This document shows, piece by piece, positions 47,906 to 55,869 of a stretch of 64,000 nucleotides of DNA (its first letter is position 1; the number at the start of each line of letters is the position of its first letter). The stretch covers positions 620,001 to 684,000 of the forward strand of contig NZ_VFPS01000001.1 of assembly GCF_006716815.1 (NCBI RefSeq), read 5' to 3'. The notes under the pieces are model-generated. The model did no database searches. It saw only the letters and a program-made list of their open reading frames with translations, and was not told where the DNA came from. Source of the stretch: Microbacterium lacticum (lineage in GTDB: Bacteria > Actinomycetota > Actinomycetes > Actinomycetales > Microbacteriaceae). Made by a program: the position numbers and the translations under genes.

Positions 47906-48065
47906 GCCGGACCCCGCTCGGCGACACCCCGCGGCGTCCGCCGGCGCAGCGAGGGTGTCAGCTCGTGCGCCCGTCGGGTGCGCGTCTCGCGTGTGCCGTG
48001 AGTCCTGCGTGCCCCGCGTGTCCCGCGTGCCGCGTGTGTCGGAGGGGCGAGGCAGGATGGATGCC
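47906..48065 (+). other. Spacer with GCGTG-rich short repeats
   Basis: No gene is supported. The stretch contains imperfect tandem copies of CGTG(C/T)CCCGCGTG near 47985-48040 and ends in a CAGGAT -10-like box 7 bases before the helicase ATG. Confidence 0.4.
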
Positions 48066-51000
48066 ATGACCGCGCCCCTCGTGCCCGACGCCGCCGTGCG
48101 CGCCGCGGCCTTCGGGTATGCGTACGACCGCGGCGTCGCGTACGCGCGGGACGGCGCGGTGCGCCGGGTCGTGTGGGATGCCCCGCGCCGCACGATCTCG
48201 GGGCTCGTCGCCGGGTCGGGGCGCGAGCTCTACCGCACCTCGATCTCCCTCGTCACCGAGGGCGCGGTGCGCGTCGCGGCGAGCCGCTGCTCGTGCCCGA
48301 TGCAGAGCGAGTGCAAGCACGTCATCGCGACGCTCCTGCGCAGCAACGCCGAAACCGTCGGAGCGGTCCACCTCGCCGCCGCCGCGCCCGTTCCGCCGCA
48401 GGTCGCCTCCTCCGCGGAGCCCGCCCTCGCCGTCCAGCCGGCCCTCCCACTCGGCGCCGCCCCGGACCGTGGTGCCCCGACGTGGCGGTCCGTGCTCCTG
48501 CCGCCCGCGCGCCAGAACGCCCTCGACCTCGCCCTCGGTGTCGAACTTCGCCTTCGCGAATCGGCCGCGGTCGCGCACTGGGGTCCCCGTCGCATGCGGC
48601 CCGCGACCGTCGCCGACCTGCAGGACGAGCGCGCCGAGCTGAGCGTGGGGCTCCGCCCGCTGACCCGCAGCCGCACGACCGGCGCCTGGGTGCGCGCGGA
48701 GGTGTCCTGGGATCTCCTCCGCCGCGATGCCGGACGATTCCGCGCCGCCCAGCGCCGCTGGCTCATCGAGCTCTACGGCATCGCCCACGACGCGCGGCTG
48801 CTGACCGGGCTCCGCGACGACTCCGACTGGCTGAGCCTCGACACCGCCACCTCCGGGCTCCTCTGGAGCCACCTGCGCGCGGCGGCGGACGACGGCGTCG
48901 CCCTCGTCTCGGCCGCGAAGAAGCAGACGGTGCGGATCGCCGATGCCGCGACCACCGCCGTGCGGGTCACCCCGTCGGCGGAGGGCGGCCTGCGCCTCCG
49001 CCCCGAAATCACCGTCGACGGCGAGATCGTCGACCCGACGGCGGTGCGGCCGGTGGGGGCGACCGGGCTCTACCTCGCCGAGGCTGACGGCACCGGCATC
49101 CGTCTCACTCTCGCGCCCGTTGCCCTCGGCGACGGCGTCCGCGCCCTGCTCGATGCGGGCGGCGGCATCGAGGTGCCCGAGGCCGACACCGCCGCGTTCG
49201 CCCGGGAGGCCTACCCGCGTCTGCGGCGGAGCGGTCCGGTGCTCCTGCCTCCCGGGCTCGTGCTGCCCGAGCCCGAGCCGACCGTGCTCGTCGCGACCGT
49301 CGCATTCGGCGCCCGCGACACCGTCGACTACCGGCTCGAATGGGTGCGCGAGGGCGTCACTCGTGTGCCGTGGGGCGCGCACGTCGAGGGTGACGAGCGC
49401 GAGAGCGACCTCCGCGCCGCCGTGCAGCGCGCCTGGGAGGGCGCGCCCGAGCTCTCCTTCGCCGCCGCCGCGTCGCTCACCGGACTGGATGCCGCGGAGT
49501 TCGTCTCGGGCGTCCTCGTCGCCCTCGAGCAGACCCCCGGCGTGCGCGTCGAGACGCACGGGCGGCGGCGCGAGTACCGCGAGCTCCTCGGCGACCCGCG
49601 CATCACGGTGAAGACCGTCGAGACGGATGACCCGGACTGGTTCGACCTCGGGTTCCTCGTCGAGATCGACGGGCGCAGCATCCCGTTCCGGCCCCTGTTC
49701 ACGGCGCTCGTCCTCCGGCACAAGAAGATGCTGCTCGCCGACGGGTCGTACTTCTCGCTCGCGCACCCCGCGCTCGACCGACTGCGCGATCTGCTCGTCG
49801 AGGCGGCGGAGCTCGCCGAGTGGGAGGCCGGCCCGATCATCAGCCGCTACCAGCTGCCGCTCTGGGAAGACTTCGAAGACCTCGCCGACGAGACGGTGCC
49901 CGCCGTCGCCTGGCGCACCGCCGCCCGCGAGCTCCGCTCCGCCGGCACGCCGGCCGAGGTGCCGCCGCCCGCGGGTCTTCATGCACAACTGCGCCCCTAT
50001 CAGCAGGAGGGCCTCGACCGCCTCGCGCTGTGGTGGCGGCACCGCCTCGGCGGCATCCTCGCCGACGACATGGGCCTCGGCAAGACTCTGCAGGTGCTCG
50101 CCCTCATCGCCCACGCGCGCGAGGGCGGCGAGCGCCGCCCCGTGCTCGTCGTCGCGCCGACCTCCGTGCTCGGCACCTGGCGCGACGAGGCATCCCGCTT
50201 CGCGCCCGGTCTCGCGGTGACCGTCCGTGACACGACCACCGGCAAGGGCGGCCCGATTCCGGGCGACGCCGACGTCGTCGTCACCTCATACACCGTGCTG
50301 CGGCTCGACGAGCAGGCGTTCGCCGCGGTCGACTGGGCGATCGTCGTGCTCGACGAGGCGCAGTTCGTGAAGAACCCGCGCACGCGCCTGCACCGTGCGG
50401 TGAAAGAGCGCCGGGCGAGCATGGTGCTCGCCGTCACGGGCACGCCGCTGGAGAACTCGCTCACCGAGCTGTGGGCGATCCTCTCGCTCACCTGCCCCGG
50501 GCTGTTCGCCTCGCCCCGCCGCTTCCGCGAGGAGTACGTCAAGCCCATCGAGCAGGGCAAGGTGCCCGAGAACGAGGAGGGTGCGCCCTACCGCGAACGG
50601 CGCCTCGAGCGACTGCGCACGCGGCTGCGCCCGTTCGTGCTGCGGCGCACGAAGGAGCTCGTCGCCCCCGACCTGCCCGCCCGGCAGGAGCAGGAGCTGC
50701 GCGTCGACCTGACGCCGGCGCACCGCGCGATCTACGACACCGTGCTGCAGCGCGAGCGGCAGAAGGTGCTGCGGCTGCTCACCGACCTCGACAGCAACCG
50801 CTTCATCGTCTTCCGCTCGCTGACGCTCCTGCGCATGCTCGCCCTGGCGCCCGCGCTGGTGGATGCCGGTGACCCCGGCATCCCGTCGTCGAAGCTCGAG
50901 GCTCTGCGTGAGCGCCTGCGCGAGCTGATCGCGGAGGGGCACCGGGCGCTCGTGTTCAGCCAGTTCACGTCGTACCTCGACCTCGTGCGCGCCGACCTCG

Positions 51001-51392
51001 ACGCCCACGGCATCGGCTACGAGTACCTCGACGGGTCGACGCGCCGCCGCTCGGAGGTGATCGACGCGTTCCGGCAGGGCACGGCGCCGGTCTTTCTCAT
51101 CAGCCTGAAGGCGGGTGGGTTCGGGCTGACGCTCACCGAGGCCGACTACGTGTTCCTGCTCGACCCGTGGTGGAATCCCGCCGCGGAGGCGCAGGCGATC
51201 GACCGCACCCACCGGATCGGGCAGACCCGGCCCGTCAACGTCTACCGGATGATCGCGGCGGGCACGATCGAGGAGAAGGTCGTCGCCCTGCAGCAGCGCA
51301 AGGCGCGTCTGTTCCGCTCGGTGCTCGGCGACGACGACACGCTGGCGCGGAGCCTCACCGCCGACGACATCCGAGGCCTCCTCGACGGCTGA
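48066..51392 (+). CDS. SNF2-family helicase with SWIM zinc finger
   Basis: 1,108 residues. N-terminal SWIM finger (SRCSCPMQSECKHVIATLL, near residue 80), a long middle region, then the SNF2 ATPase: LADDMGLGKTLQVLALIAH (Walker A), VVLDEAQFVKNPRT (DEAQ box), and helicase C with FSQFTSYLDLV and GGFGLTLTEADYVFLLDPWW. The family remodels protein-DNA complexes; the bacterial role is unclear. ATG 48066 fits the leaderless pattern better than 48057. Confidence 0.93.
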   Translation: MTAPLVPDAAVRAAAFGYAYDRGVAYARDGAVRRVVWDAPRRTISGLVAGSGRELYRTSISLVTEGAVRVAASRCSCPMQSECKHVIATLLRSNAETVGAVHLAAAAPVPPQVASSAEPALAVQPALPLGAAPDRGAPTWRSVLLPPARQNALDLALGVELRLRESAAVAHWGPRRMRPATVADLQDERAELSVGLRPLTRSRTTGAWVRAEVSWDLLRRDAGRFRAAQRRWLIELYGIAHDARLLTGLRDDSDWLSLDTATSGLLWSHLRAAADDGVALVSAAKKQTVRIADAATTAVRVTPSAEGGLRLRPEITVDGEIVDPTAVRPVGATGLYLAEADGTGIRLTLAPVALGDGVRALLDAGGGIEVPEADTAAFAREAYPRLRRSGPVLLPPGLVLPEPEPTVLVATVAFGARDTVDYRLEWVREGVTRVPWGAHVEGDERESDLRAAVQRAWEGAPELSFAAAASLTGLDAAEFVSGVLVALEQTPGVRVETHGRRREYRELLGDPRITVKTVETDDPDWFDLGFLVEIDGRSIPFRPLFTALVLRHKKMLLADGSYFSLAHPALDRLRDLLVEAAELAEWEAGPIISRYQLPLWEDFEDLADETVPAVAWRTAARELRSAGTPAEVPPPAGLHAQLRPYQQEGLDRLALWWRHRLGGILADDMGLGKTLQVLALIAHAREGGERRPVLVVAPTSVLGTWRDEASRFAPGLAVTVRDTTTGKGGPIPGDADVVVTSYTVLRLDEQAFAAVDWAIVVLDEAQFVKNPRTRLHRAVKERRASMVLAVTGTPLENSLTELWAILSLTCPGLFASPRRFREEYVKPIEQGKVPENEEGAPYRERRLERLRTRLRPFVLRRTKELVAPDLPARQEQELRVDLTPAHRAIYDTVLQRERQKVLRLLTDLDSNRFIVFRSLTLLRMLALAPALVDAGDPGIPSSKLEALRERLRELIAEGHRALVFSQFTSYLDLVRADLDAHGIGYEYLDGSTRRRSEVIDAFRQGTAPVFLISLKAGGFGLTLTEADYVFLLDPWWNPAAEAQAIDRTHRIGQTRPVNVYRMIAAGTIEEKVVALQQRKARLFRSVLGDDDTLARSLTADDIRGLLDG

Positions 51393-51489
51393 CGGATGCC
51401 CGACCGGCGGGCGCCTTTTCCCGGCCGGTCGCCAGGGAGCGCCCCGCGCGCCCGCGTAGACTCTACGCCCGAGAAGGGGAAGGATCCGC

Positions 51490-53052
51490 ATGCGCATCAC
51501 AGGCCTCGGCCACGCCGGCATGTTCATCGAGACGACGGGGGGCTCCATCCTCTGCGACCCGGTGATCGGCCCGAGCTTCTTCGGCTCGTGGTTCCCGTTC
51601 CCCGACAATCGCGGGCTCGACTGGGAGCGGTTCGGCGCTGCCGACTTCCTGTACATCTCGCACCGTCACCGCGATCATTTCGACCCGGCGCTGCTCGAGC
51701 GCTACGTGCCGAAGGACATCCGCGTGCTGCTGCCCGCGTATCCGACCGACGACCTCGAGGTCGACCTCCGCGGCCTCGGCTACGAGAACATCGTCTACAC
51801 GCAGCCGGGCGAGGTGCTCGAGTACTCGGGGGGCCTGAAGATCATGGTGACGCCGCTGCGCGCGCCGAGCGACGGCCCGATCGGCGACTCGTCGCTGTCG
51901 GTCGACGACGGCACCGCGTCGATCCTGAACCAGAACGACTCGCACCCGCTCGACCTCGAGAAGCTGCTGTCGTTCTCGAAGCCGGATGCCTACTTCACGC
52001 AGGTCTCGGGTGCGATCTGGTGGCCGATGGTCTACGACCTGCCGCACGATGCGAAGGTGAACTTCGCGCAGCTGAAGCGCGACGCGCAGAACAAGCGCGC
52101 CATGTACTACATCGAGAAGGTGGATGCCGCGCACGTGTTCCCGATGGCGGGGCCGCCGATGTTCCTGCGCGACGACCTGTTCCGCTACAACGGGCTCGGC
52201 CTCGAGAACGATTCGATCTTCACCGATCAGCGGCAGTTCCTGGCGCACATGCGCGAGGAACGGCCGGCGCAGAAGGGGTACGAGTTCGTGCCCGGCACGC
52301 AGGTCGACCTCGATGGCGGCGCGCTGACGGTGACGCAGACGCTCTACACGGCCGAGGAGATCGACTACATCTTCGACGAGAAGTGGGACTACCTGGCATC
52401 CCAGCGCGACTCCCGCCAGGACGAGGTGACGGCCGAGATCGCGCGCCGGGCCGAGGTCCTGCCGCCGGACGAGATGCTCGCGGCGATCAAGGAGTGGTGG
52501 GAGCCGCTGCTGCGCCGCGCGCGGACGATCCGCACGGGCGTCGGCGGCAACGTGCGCTTCCGCATCGGCGAGCTCGACATGATCGTCGACTTCCCGAAGG
52601 CGAAGGTGCGCGAGTACGCGGGGGAGGAGTGCATCTACTGGTACACGATCCCCGCCGACCTCGTCTCGACGAACATCGCCGATCACGAGATCGACTGGTC
52701 GAACTCGATCTTCCTGTCGATGCAGTTCGAGGTCGGGCGCTCGGGCAAGTTCAACGAGTTCCTGACGACGTTCCTGAAGTGCCTGTCGCGGGACCGCATC
52801 GAGTACGTCGAGAACTGGTACGCGGAGCAGTCCGACCAGACCGAGGATGCCGAGATCGACGAGTGGACCGTGCAGCGCCGTTGCCCGCACCTGCGCGCCG
52901 ATCTCACGAAGACCGGCAAGATCGTGGACGGCGTGCTCACCTGCGCGTTGCACGACTGGAAGTGGGATCTGGCGACCGGCCAGTGCCTCACGACTCCGGG
53001 GCATCCGATCCGCGCGTCGCGCATCATCGAGACGGCCTCTGCCGGCCGCTGA
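51490..53052 (+). CDS. MBL-fold / C-terminal Rieske [2Fe-2S] protein
   Basis: 520 residues. The N-terminal metallo-beta-lactamase fold has ITGLGHAGMFIETTGGSILCD and SHRHRDHFD (metal ligands). The C-terminus is a Rieske cluster: CPH near residue 470 and CALH about 20 residues later (GVLTCALHDWKWD). The combination resembles the CMP-N-acetylneuraminate hydroxylase-like group, but with the Rieske at the end. Substrate unknown; no redox partner is adjacent. Confidence 0.85.
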   Translation: MRITGLGHAGMFIETTGGSILCDPVIGPSFFGSWFPFPDNRGLDWERFGAADFLYISHRHRDHFDPALLERYVPKDIRVLLPAYPTDDLEVDLRGLGYENIVYTQPGEVLEYSGGLKIMVTPLRAPSDGPIGDSSLSVDDGTASILNQNDSHPLDLEKLLSFSKPDAYFTQVSGAIWWPMVYDLPHDAKVNFAQLKRDAQNKRAMYYIEKVDAAHVFPMAGPPMFLRDDLFRYNGLGLENDSIFTDQRQFLAHMREERPAQKGYEFVPGTQVDLDGGALTVTQTLYTAEEIDYIFDEKWDYLASQRDSRQDEVTAEIARRAEVLPPDEMLAAIKEWWEPLLRRARTIRTGVGGNVRFRIGELDMIVDFPKAKVREYAGEECIYWYTIPADLVSTNIADHEIDWSNSIFLSMQFEVGRSGKFNEFLTTFLKCLSRDRIEYVENWYAEQSDQTEDAEIDEWTVQRRCPHLRADLTKTGKIVDGVLTCALHDWKWDLATGQCLTTPGHPIRASRIIETASAGR

Positions 53053-53056
53053 GCAC

Positions 53057-53438
53057 GTGGTGATCACTGTCTCAGCGGTCCCGGTTGAGACGTGGCTGAC
53101 CGAAGCGGCGTTGTATCGACTCGACACCCCGGAGGTCACCGCTGCCCTGGAGGGAAGGCACGAGACGGACGCTCGGCACGCCGACGCGGTTGCGATGCTG
53201 GACTCGGCGCAACGGCGGCTCACGGACGTGGCGCAGATGTTCGCCGCTGGCGACGAAGGACACGCTGGACAGCCTGGTCGGCAACGGCACCATCATCCGG
53301 GAACGATGGGACACGTACTCCCTGGACCGACAACATGCGATCATCCGCGCGATCCTGCAGTCTGCGACGATCGCAGCGGGAAGTCCGGGGCGCGGGAACT
53401 TCGATCCCGAGCGAGTTCAGCCGCATTGGGCGGCTTGA
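53057..53438 (+). pseudogene. Large serine recombinase, C-terminal remnant
   Basis: First frame: VPVETWLTEAALYRLDTPEV then TAALEGRHETDARHADAVAM, up to QMFAAGDE. After a shift near 53255 it continues DSLVGNGTIIRERWDTYSLD and RQHAIIRAILQSATIAAGSP, ending ERVQPHWAA. This is the coiled-coil/tail region of phage-type serine integrases. The catalytic domain is absent, so the remnant marks a past integration. Confidence 0.75.
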
Positions 53439-53515
53439 AAGGCGATGCGGTGAGGAGCTCGGCGTTCACGTTGGCCGGAAACGCGTCGCCCGGCTGATGC
53501 GAATCGACGGGCCCG
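53439..53515 (+). pseudogene. IS3-family orfB scrap
   Basis: A short frame reads ERRCGEELGVHVGRKRVARL then MRIDG, matching the HTH_21 segment of IS3 OrfB proteins. Nothing else of the element is visible. Confidence 0.55.
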
Positions 53516-53952
53516 CGGTTGCCGGGGAAGCTCTCGCCGACCAATTCGCGGCACGACCGTGGATCCGACGCTACCTCGCTGCCCTGCGAATCGTAGGTGG
53601 GCAAGGAGGCGAGCGCTGGTCGATCGCGGGTTTCGGGCCTGCTCTCTTCGCGAACGATATTCCCCGCAGCATGCGCCGGTCGGGACATCTCATCATCTGG
53701 CGAGATGATGAATATCAGCTCGTGGCCGAGACAGGACGCCGTTTCAAGCTAGGACGGGAGACGGCCATCGCAGTCCAGGCTCTTCTCGAGGCCGGGACGT
53801 TCGAGCAGAGGACGACGCGCCCTGCCGACGCGGGAGCGACCCCCGTCGCCCACTGGAAGACCGCTGACGATACTCTCCGCTCACGGGAGTCCGCGGCCTG
53901 CGCCGTCGTGTCGATGAGATCGGTGTTGTCGTGTCGAAGGCTCACGGACGGA
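53516..53952. other. Unassigned sequence in the accessory region
   Basis: A plus-strand frame is open here and includes HLIIWRDDEYQLVAETGRRF then KLGRETAIAVQALLEAG, which looks protein-like, but I find no start, ribosome site or family. Treat as unidentified, possibly a gene remnant. Confidence 0.3.
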
Positions 53953-54153
53953 TCAGTCTCCGTGCGAAGCCGACGGATTCGGCGTCGCCGAGCGGCGCCA
54001 GAAAGCGTAGATTACGTTCGCGATCCCCGCCAGCAAGCAGATCGCACTGCTCACATAGCCCTCGACTTGCCCGTCGGCGTTCACAAAGATGAGAACGGCG
54101 TTGATGAGCAGGATGACACCCAGCAAGAGTGCCCAATATCGGATGCGCAACAC
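53953..54153 (-). CDS. Small two-helix membrane protein, 66 aa
   Basis: GTG at 54153 preceded by GGGGGA. Two hydrophobic helices (YWALLLGVILLINAVLIFV; VSSAICLLAGIANVIYAFW) separated by NADGQVEG. Base composition is less GC-rich than the core genes, in keeping with transferred DNA. Family not recognised. Confidence 0.55.
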   Translation of the reverse strand: MLRIRYWALLLGVILLINAVLIFVNADGQVEGYVSSAICLLAGIANVIYAFWRRSATPNPSASHGD

Positions 54154-54407
54154 GGATATCCCCCGGATTCCCTCCAAACGGACCGTCCGCTATTCCTAGA
54201 AGATTGGGGTCCGCTGCGGCCCGAAGACTGGGTTCCGACCATACCTATCCGTGATCGTGAAATCCAATTCTTGGGTGCAGTTCATCAATTTCCTAGACAG
54301 AAGTCTCCATTGAAGCCAGCGGAAGTCCCAACCACAGCTATCAAGATCAAGGCTCTTCGACAAACCCAGGGCGACTAAACGGGCGCTGGGCGCTGAAAAA
54401 GGTGCCC
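54154..54407. other. AT-richer gap, no gene supported
   Basis: Noticeably lower GC than the rest of the window. A plus-strand frame runs through but has no start or recognisable content. It ends at the truncated C-terminus of the HNH gene. Confidence 0.4.
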
Positions 54408-54776
54408 TTAACAACTTGTGCCGTTGTCGGTGTGCGTCGGCCCACCGCGGGCGTGCTCGGTGACGTGGTGGATCTCGCACCATCCGGCCGGGGTGGCGCA
54501 GCCGGGAATGACGCAGCCGCCGTCGCGCAGGGCGATCGCGCGGCGCTGATGCCGATTGAAGACCCGCTCCTCGGTGCCGATCGCAACGATGCGTCCGTTC
54601 GAGCGGCTGACGATGCGCTGGATGACCCCGCCGCAGGCGATGTGCCGGGCGACCGAGCCGCTCACCGGCTGGGCGCAGCCGTCTGCGTGCGCGTACCCGG
54701 CGCCGGAGGCGAGGTCGCTCTCGGCGACCGAGACGACGAGGGTGGGCGCGTGCCCGCCGATGGTGGGCAGCTGACC
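54408..54776 (-). pseudogene. DUF222/HNH protein, C-terminal piece
   Basis: Reads QLPTIGGHAPTLVVSVAESD, then RHIACGGVIQRIVSRSNGRI, NRHQRRAIALRDGGCVIPGC and CEIHHVTEHARGGPTHTDNG, then TSC-stop. The HNH core is present but the usual ending (..LLCWFHHR..) is lost at 54408. Its N-terminal half lies at 58267-59207 on the same strand, beyond the cassette. The frame is open to the right into an ABC-ATPase stub. Confidence 0.85.
54721..54776. repeat. 56-bp direct repeat, left copy
   Basis: Identical to 58267-58322, starting TCGGCGACCGAGACGACGAG and ending GGGCAGCTGACC. It encodes GQLPTIGGHAPTLVVSVA of the DUF222 protein on the minus strand. The 3,546-bp spacing between copies is a multiple of three. 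Confidence 0.95.
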
Positions 54777-54810
54777 ACCATCGGAGGGAGTAGCTCGATC
54801 TCCCGCGACA

Positions 54811-54832
54811 GTCGCGGCGGGTCCGCCGCGAC
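54811..54832 (-). terminator. Hairpin at the exporter end of the cassette
   Basis: GTCGCGGCGG-GT-CCGCCGCGAC is a perfect 10-bp stem, nested within CTCGATC...GATCGAG. It lies just after the stop of the permease-tail fragment, where an operon terminator would be expected. Confidence 0.6.
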
Positions 54833-54864
54833 CGCCGCGGAGCGATCGAGAGAAGGAGTGCGTC

Positions 54865-55223
54865 TCACCGAAGGTCCCGTCGACGGAACGTGAGGAACGA
54901 GGCCGCCAGCCGATCGTCGTCGCCCAGACGCCCAGCTCGAAGCGCACCGTGGCCCCCGGCAGGAACGACATGTCGTCGAGGGCGACCCCGACGTGGCGGG
55001 CGGCGTCGACGGTGGTCGAATACGGCCGTCCGTTGATCTCGGCGGTCCCCCGCTCCGGACGGACCAGATCCAACAGCATCTTGATAGTCGTCGTCTTGCC
55101 TGCACCGTTCTTCCCGAGCAGGCCGAGCACGCGTCCAGACCGCCCGGCGAAGCTGACGTCGTCAACCGCGGCGCGACCTTTATAGGTCTTCGACAGATGA
55201 GAGGCGACGAGGGGCGAGGTCAT
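54865..55223 (-). pseudogene. ABC exporter: ATPase N-terminus joined to permease C-terminal tail
   Basis: ATG 55223 begins MTSPLVASHLSKTYKGRAAV with Walker A GLLGKNGAGKTTTIKMLLDL and continues to ATVRFELGVWATTIG. The Q-loop region, signature and Walker B are missing. In another frame the following bases encode LAASFLTFRRRDLR-stop (54865-54909), a typical ABC-2 permease ending. An internal deletion seems to have removed most of both genes. The ATPase frame stays open through to the HNH fragment. The start overlaps the stop of the preceding 61-aa gene (ATGA). Confidence 0.75.
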
Positions 55224-55405
55224 AGGTGCTGGCTCCCCTTTAGCAGTGCGAAGAGGGTCGCACCGGCGGCGACGGCTGCGAGGAGGGCCACGCCGAGGGC
55301 GATCCAGCGGATCGGACCGGTCACGACCACCGCGACCACCGCGGCGGTGATGACCAGGACGCTGACGAAGATCAGCAGAATCGACAGGGTGGGATTTTTG
55401 TTCAT
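55220..55405 (-). CDS. 61-aa two-helix membrane protein of the RiPP cassette
   Basis: Starts MNKNPTLSILLIFVSVLVIT and has a second helix (IRWIALGVALLAAVAAGATLFALL). GAGGAAACG precedes the ATG. It lies between the precursor genes and the ABC ATPase, with which it overlaps, so it may belong to export or immunity; family not recognised. Confidence 0.65.
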   Translation of the reverse strand: MNKNPTLSILLIFVSVLVITAAVVAVVVTGPIRWIALGVALLAAVAAGATLFALLKGSQHL

Positions 55406-55436
55406 GATTTTCGTTTCCTCTCAAACAGGGCGCTGA

Positions 55437-55470
55437 GGGCGGTGCCGCGCCCTTCGACACGGCACCGCCC
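55437..55470 (-). terminator. Hairpin after the precursor-peptide genes
   Basis: GGGCGGTGCCG pairs perfectly with CGGCACCGCCC across a 12-base loop, 6 bases after the second precursor stop. A partial terminator here would give more precursor than exporter mRNA, as is common in RiPP operons. Confidence 0.65.
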
Positions 55471-55475
55471 GTTCA

Positions 55476-55631
55476 TCAGGTGGCCACGAGCGCGGCGGCA
55501 CCAAGGTACAACCCGGCACCGGCGACGCCAGCACCGACGACACCGGCACCGATGGCGAAACCGGTCCAGAAGCCGGGCGCTTCAAGAGCTTCGAGCTCCT
55601 GCAGGCCCATCTCAAGCGTGGTTGCGGTCAT
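55476..55631 (-). CDS. Daptide-type RiPP precursor peptide 2, 51 aa
   Basis: Leader MTATTLEMGLQELEALEAPG, then core FWTGFAIGAGVVGAGVAGAG and LYLGAAALVAT. The start has GGAGGTGA at ideal distance. The LQELEALEAPG(F/W)WT block is shared with precursor 1, the core is a Gly/Ala/Val hydrophobic helix, and the last residue is Thr. Daptide precursors, first characterised from Microbacterium, have a C-terminal Thr that is decarboxylated, aminated and dimethylated. The neighbouring dehydrogenase and aminotransferase fit. Too unusual to be a random frame. Confidence 0.88.
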   Translation of the reverse strand: MTATTLEMGLQELEALEAPGFWTGFAIGAGVVGAGVAGAGLYLGAAALVAT

Positions 55632-55679
55632 GAATTTCACCTCCGTCGTCGTCTAGATCCTGTGATGGTCGGTCGCGAC

Positions 55680-55841
55680 TCAGGTCGCGATGAGAGCCGC
55701 CGAAGCGGCCCATCCGCCGTAAACGGCAGCACCAGTCACGACGACGCCGGCAGCGATGCCCGCAGCAGTCCACCAACCGGGCGCCTCGAGGGCCTCGAGC
55801 TCCTGCATAGCCAGCTCCAGTCCAGGGGTACTTGCTTCCAT
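55680..55841 (-). CDS. Daptide-type RiPP precursor peptide 1, 53 aa
   Basis: Leader MEASTPGLELAMQELEALEA, then PGWWTAAGIAAGVVVTGAAV and YGGWAASAALIAT. A very strong ribosome site (GGAGGAGGTGA) precedes the ATG. Shared leader block and C-terminal Thr as in precursor 2, but the core differs at most positions. First gene after the dehydrogenase, 28 bases downstream. Confidence 0.88.
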   Translation of the reverse strand: MEASTPGLELAMQELEALEAPGWWTAAGIAAGVVVTGAAVYGGWAASAALIAT

Positions 55842-55869
55842 GTGTTCACCTCCTCCATCTTCAGTCGGG

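Noticed and set aside
53092..54378. A 428-residue plus-strand frame across the accessory gap
   Set aside because: It strings together out-of-frame recombinase sequence, an IS3 scrap, unknown sequence and the antisense of a small membrane gene; it is not one protein.
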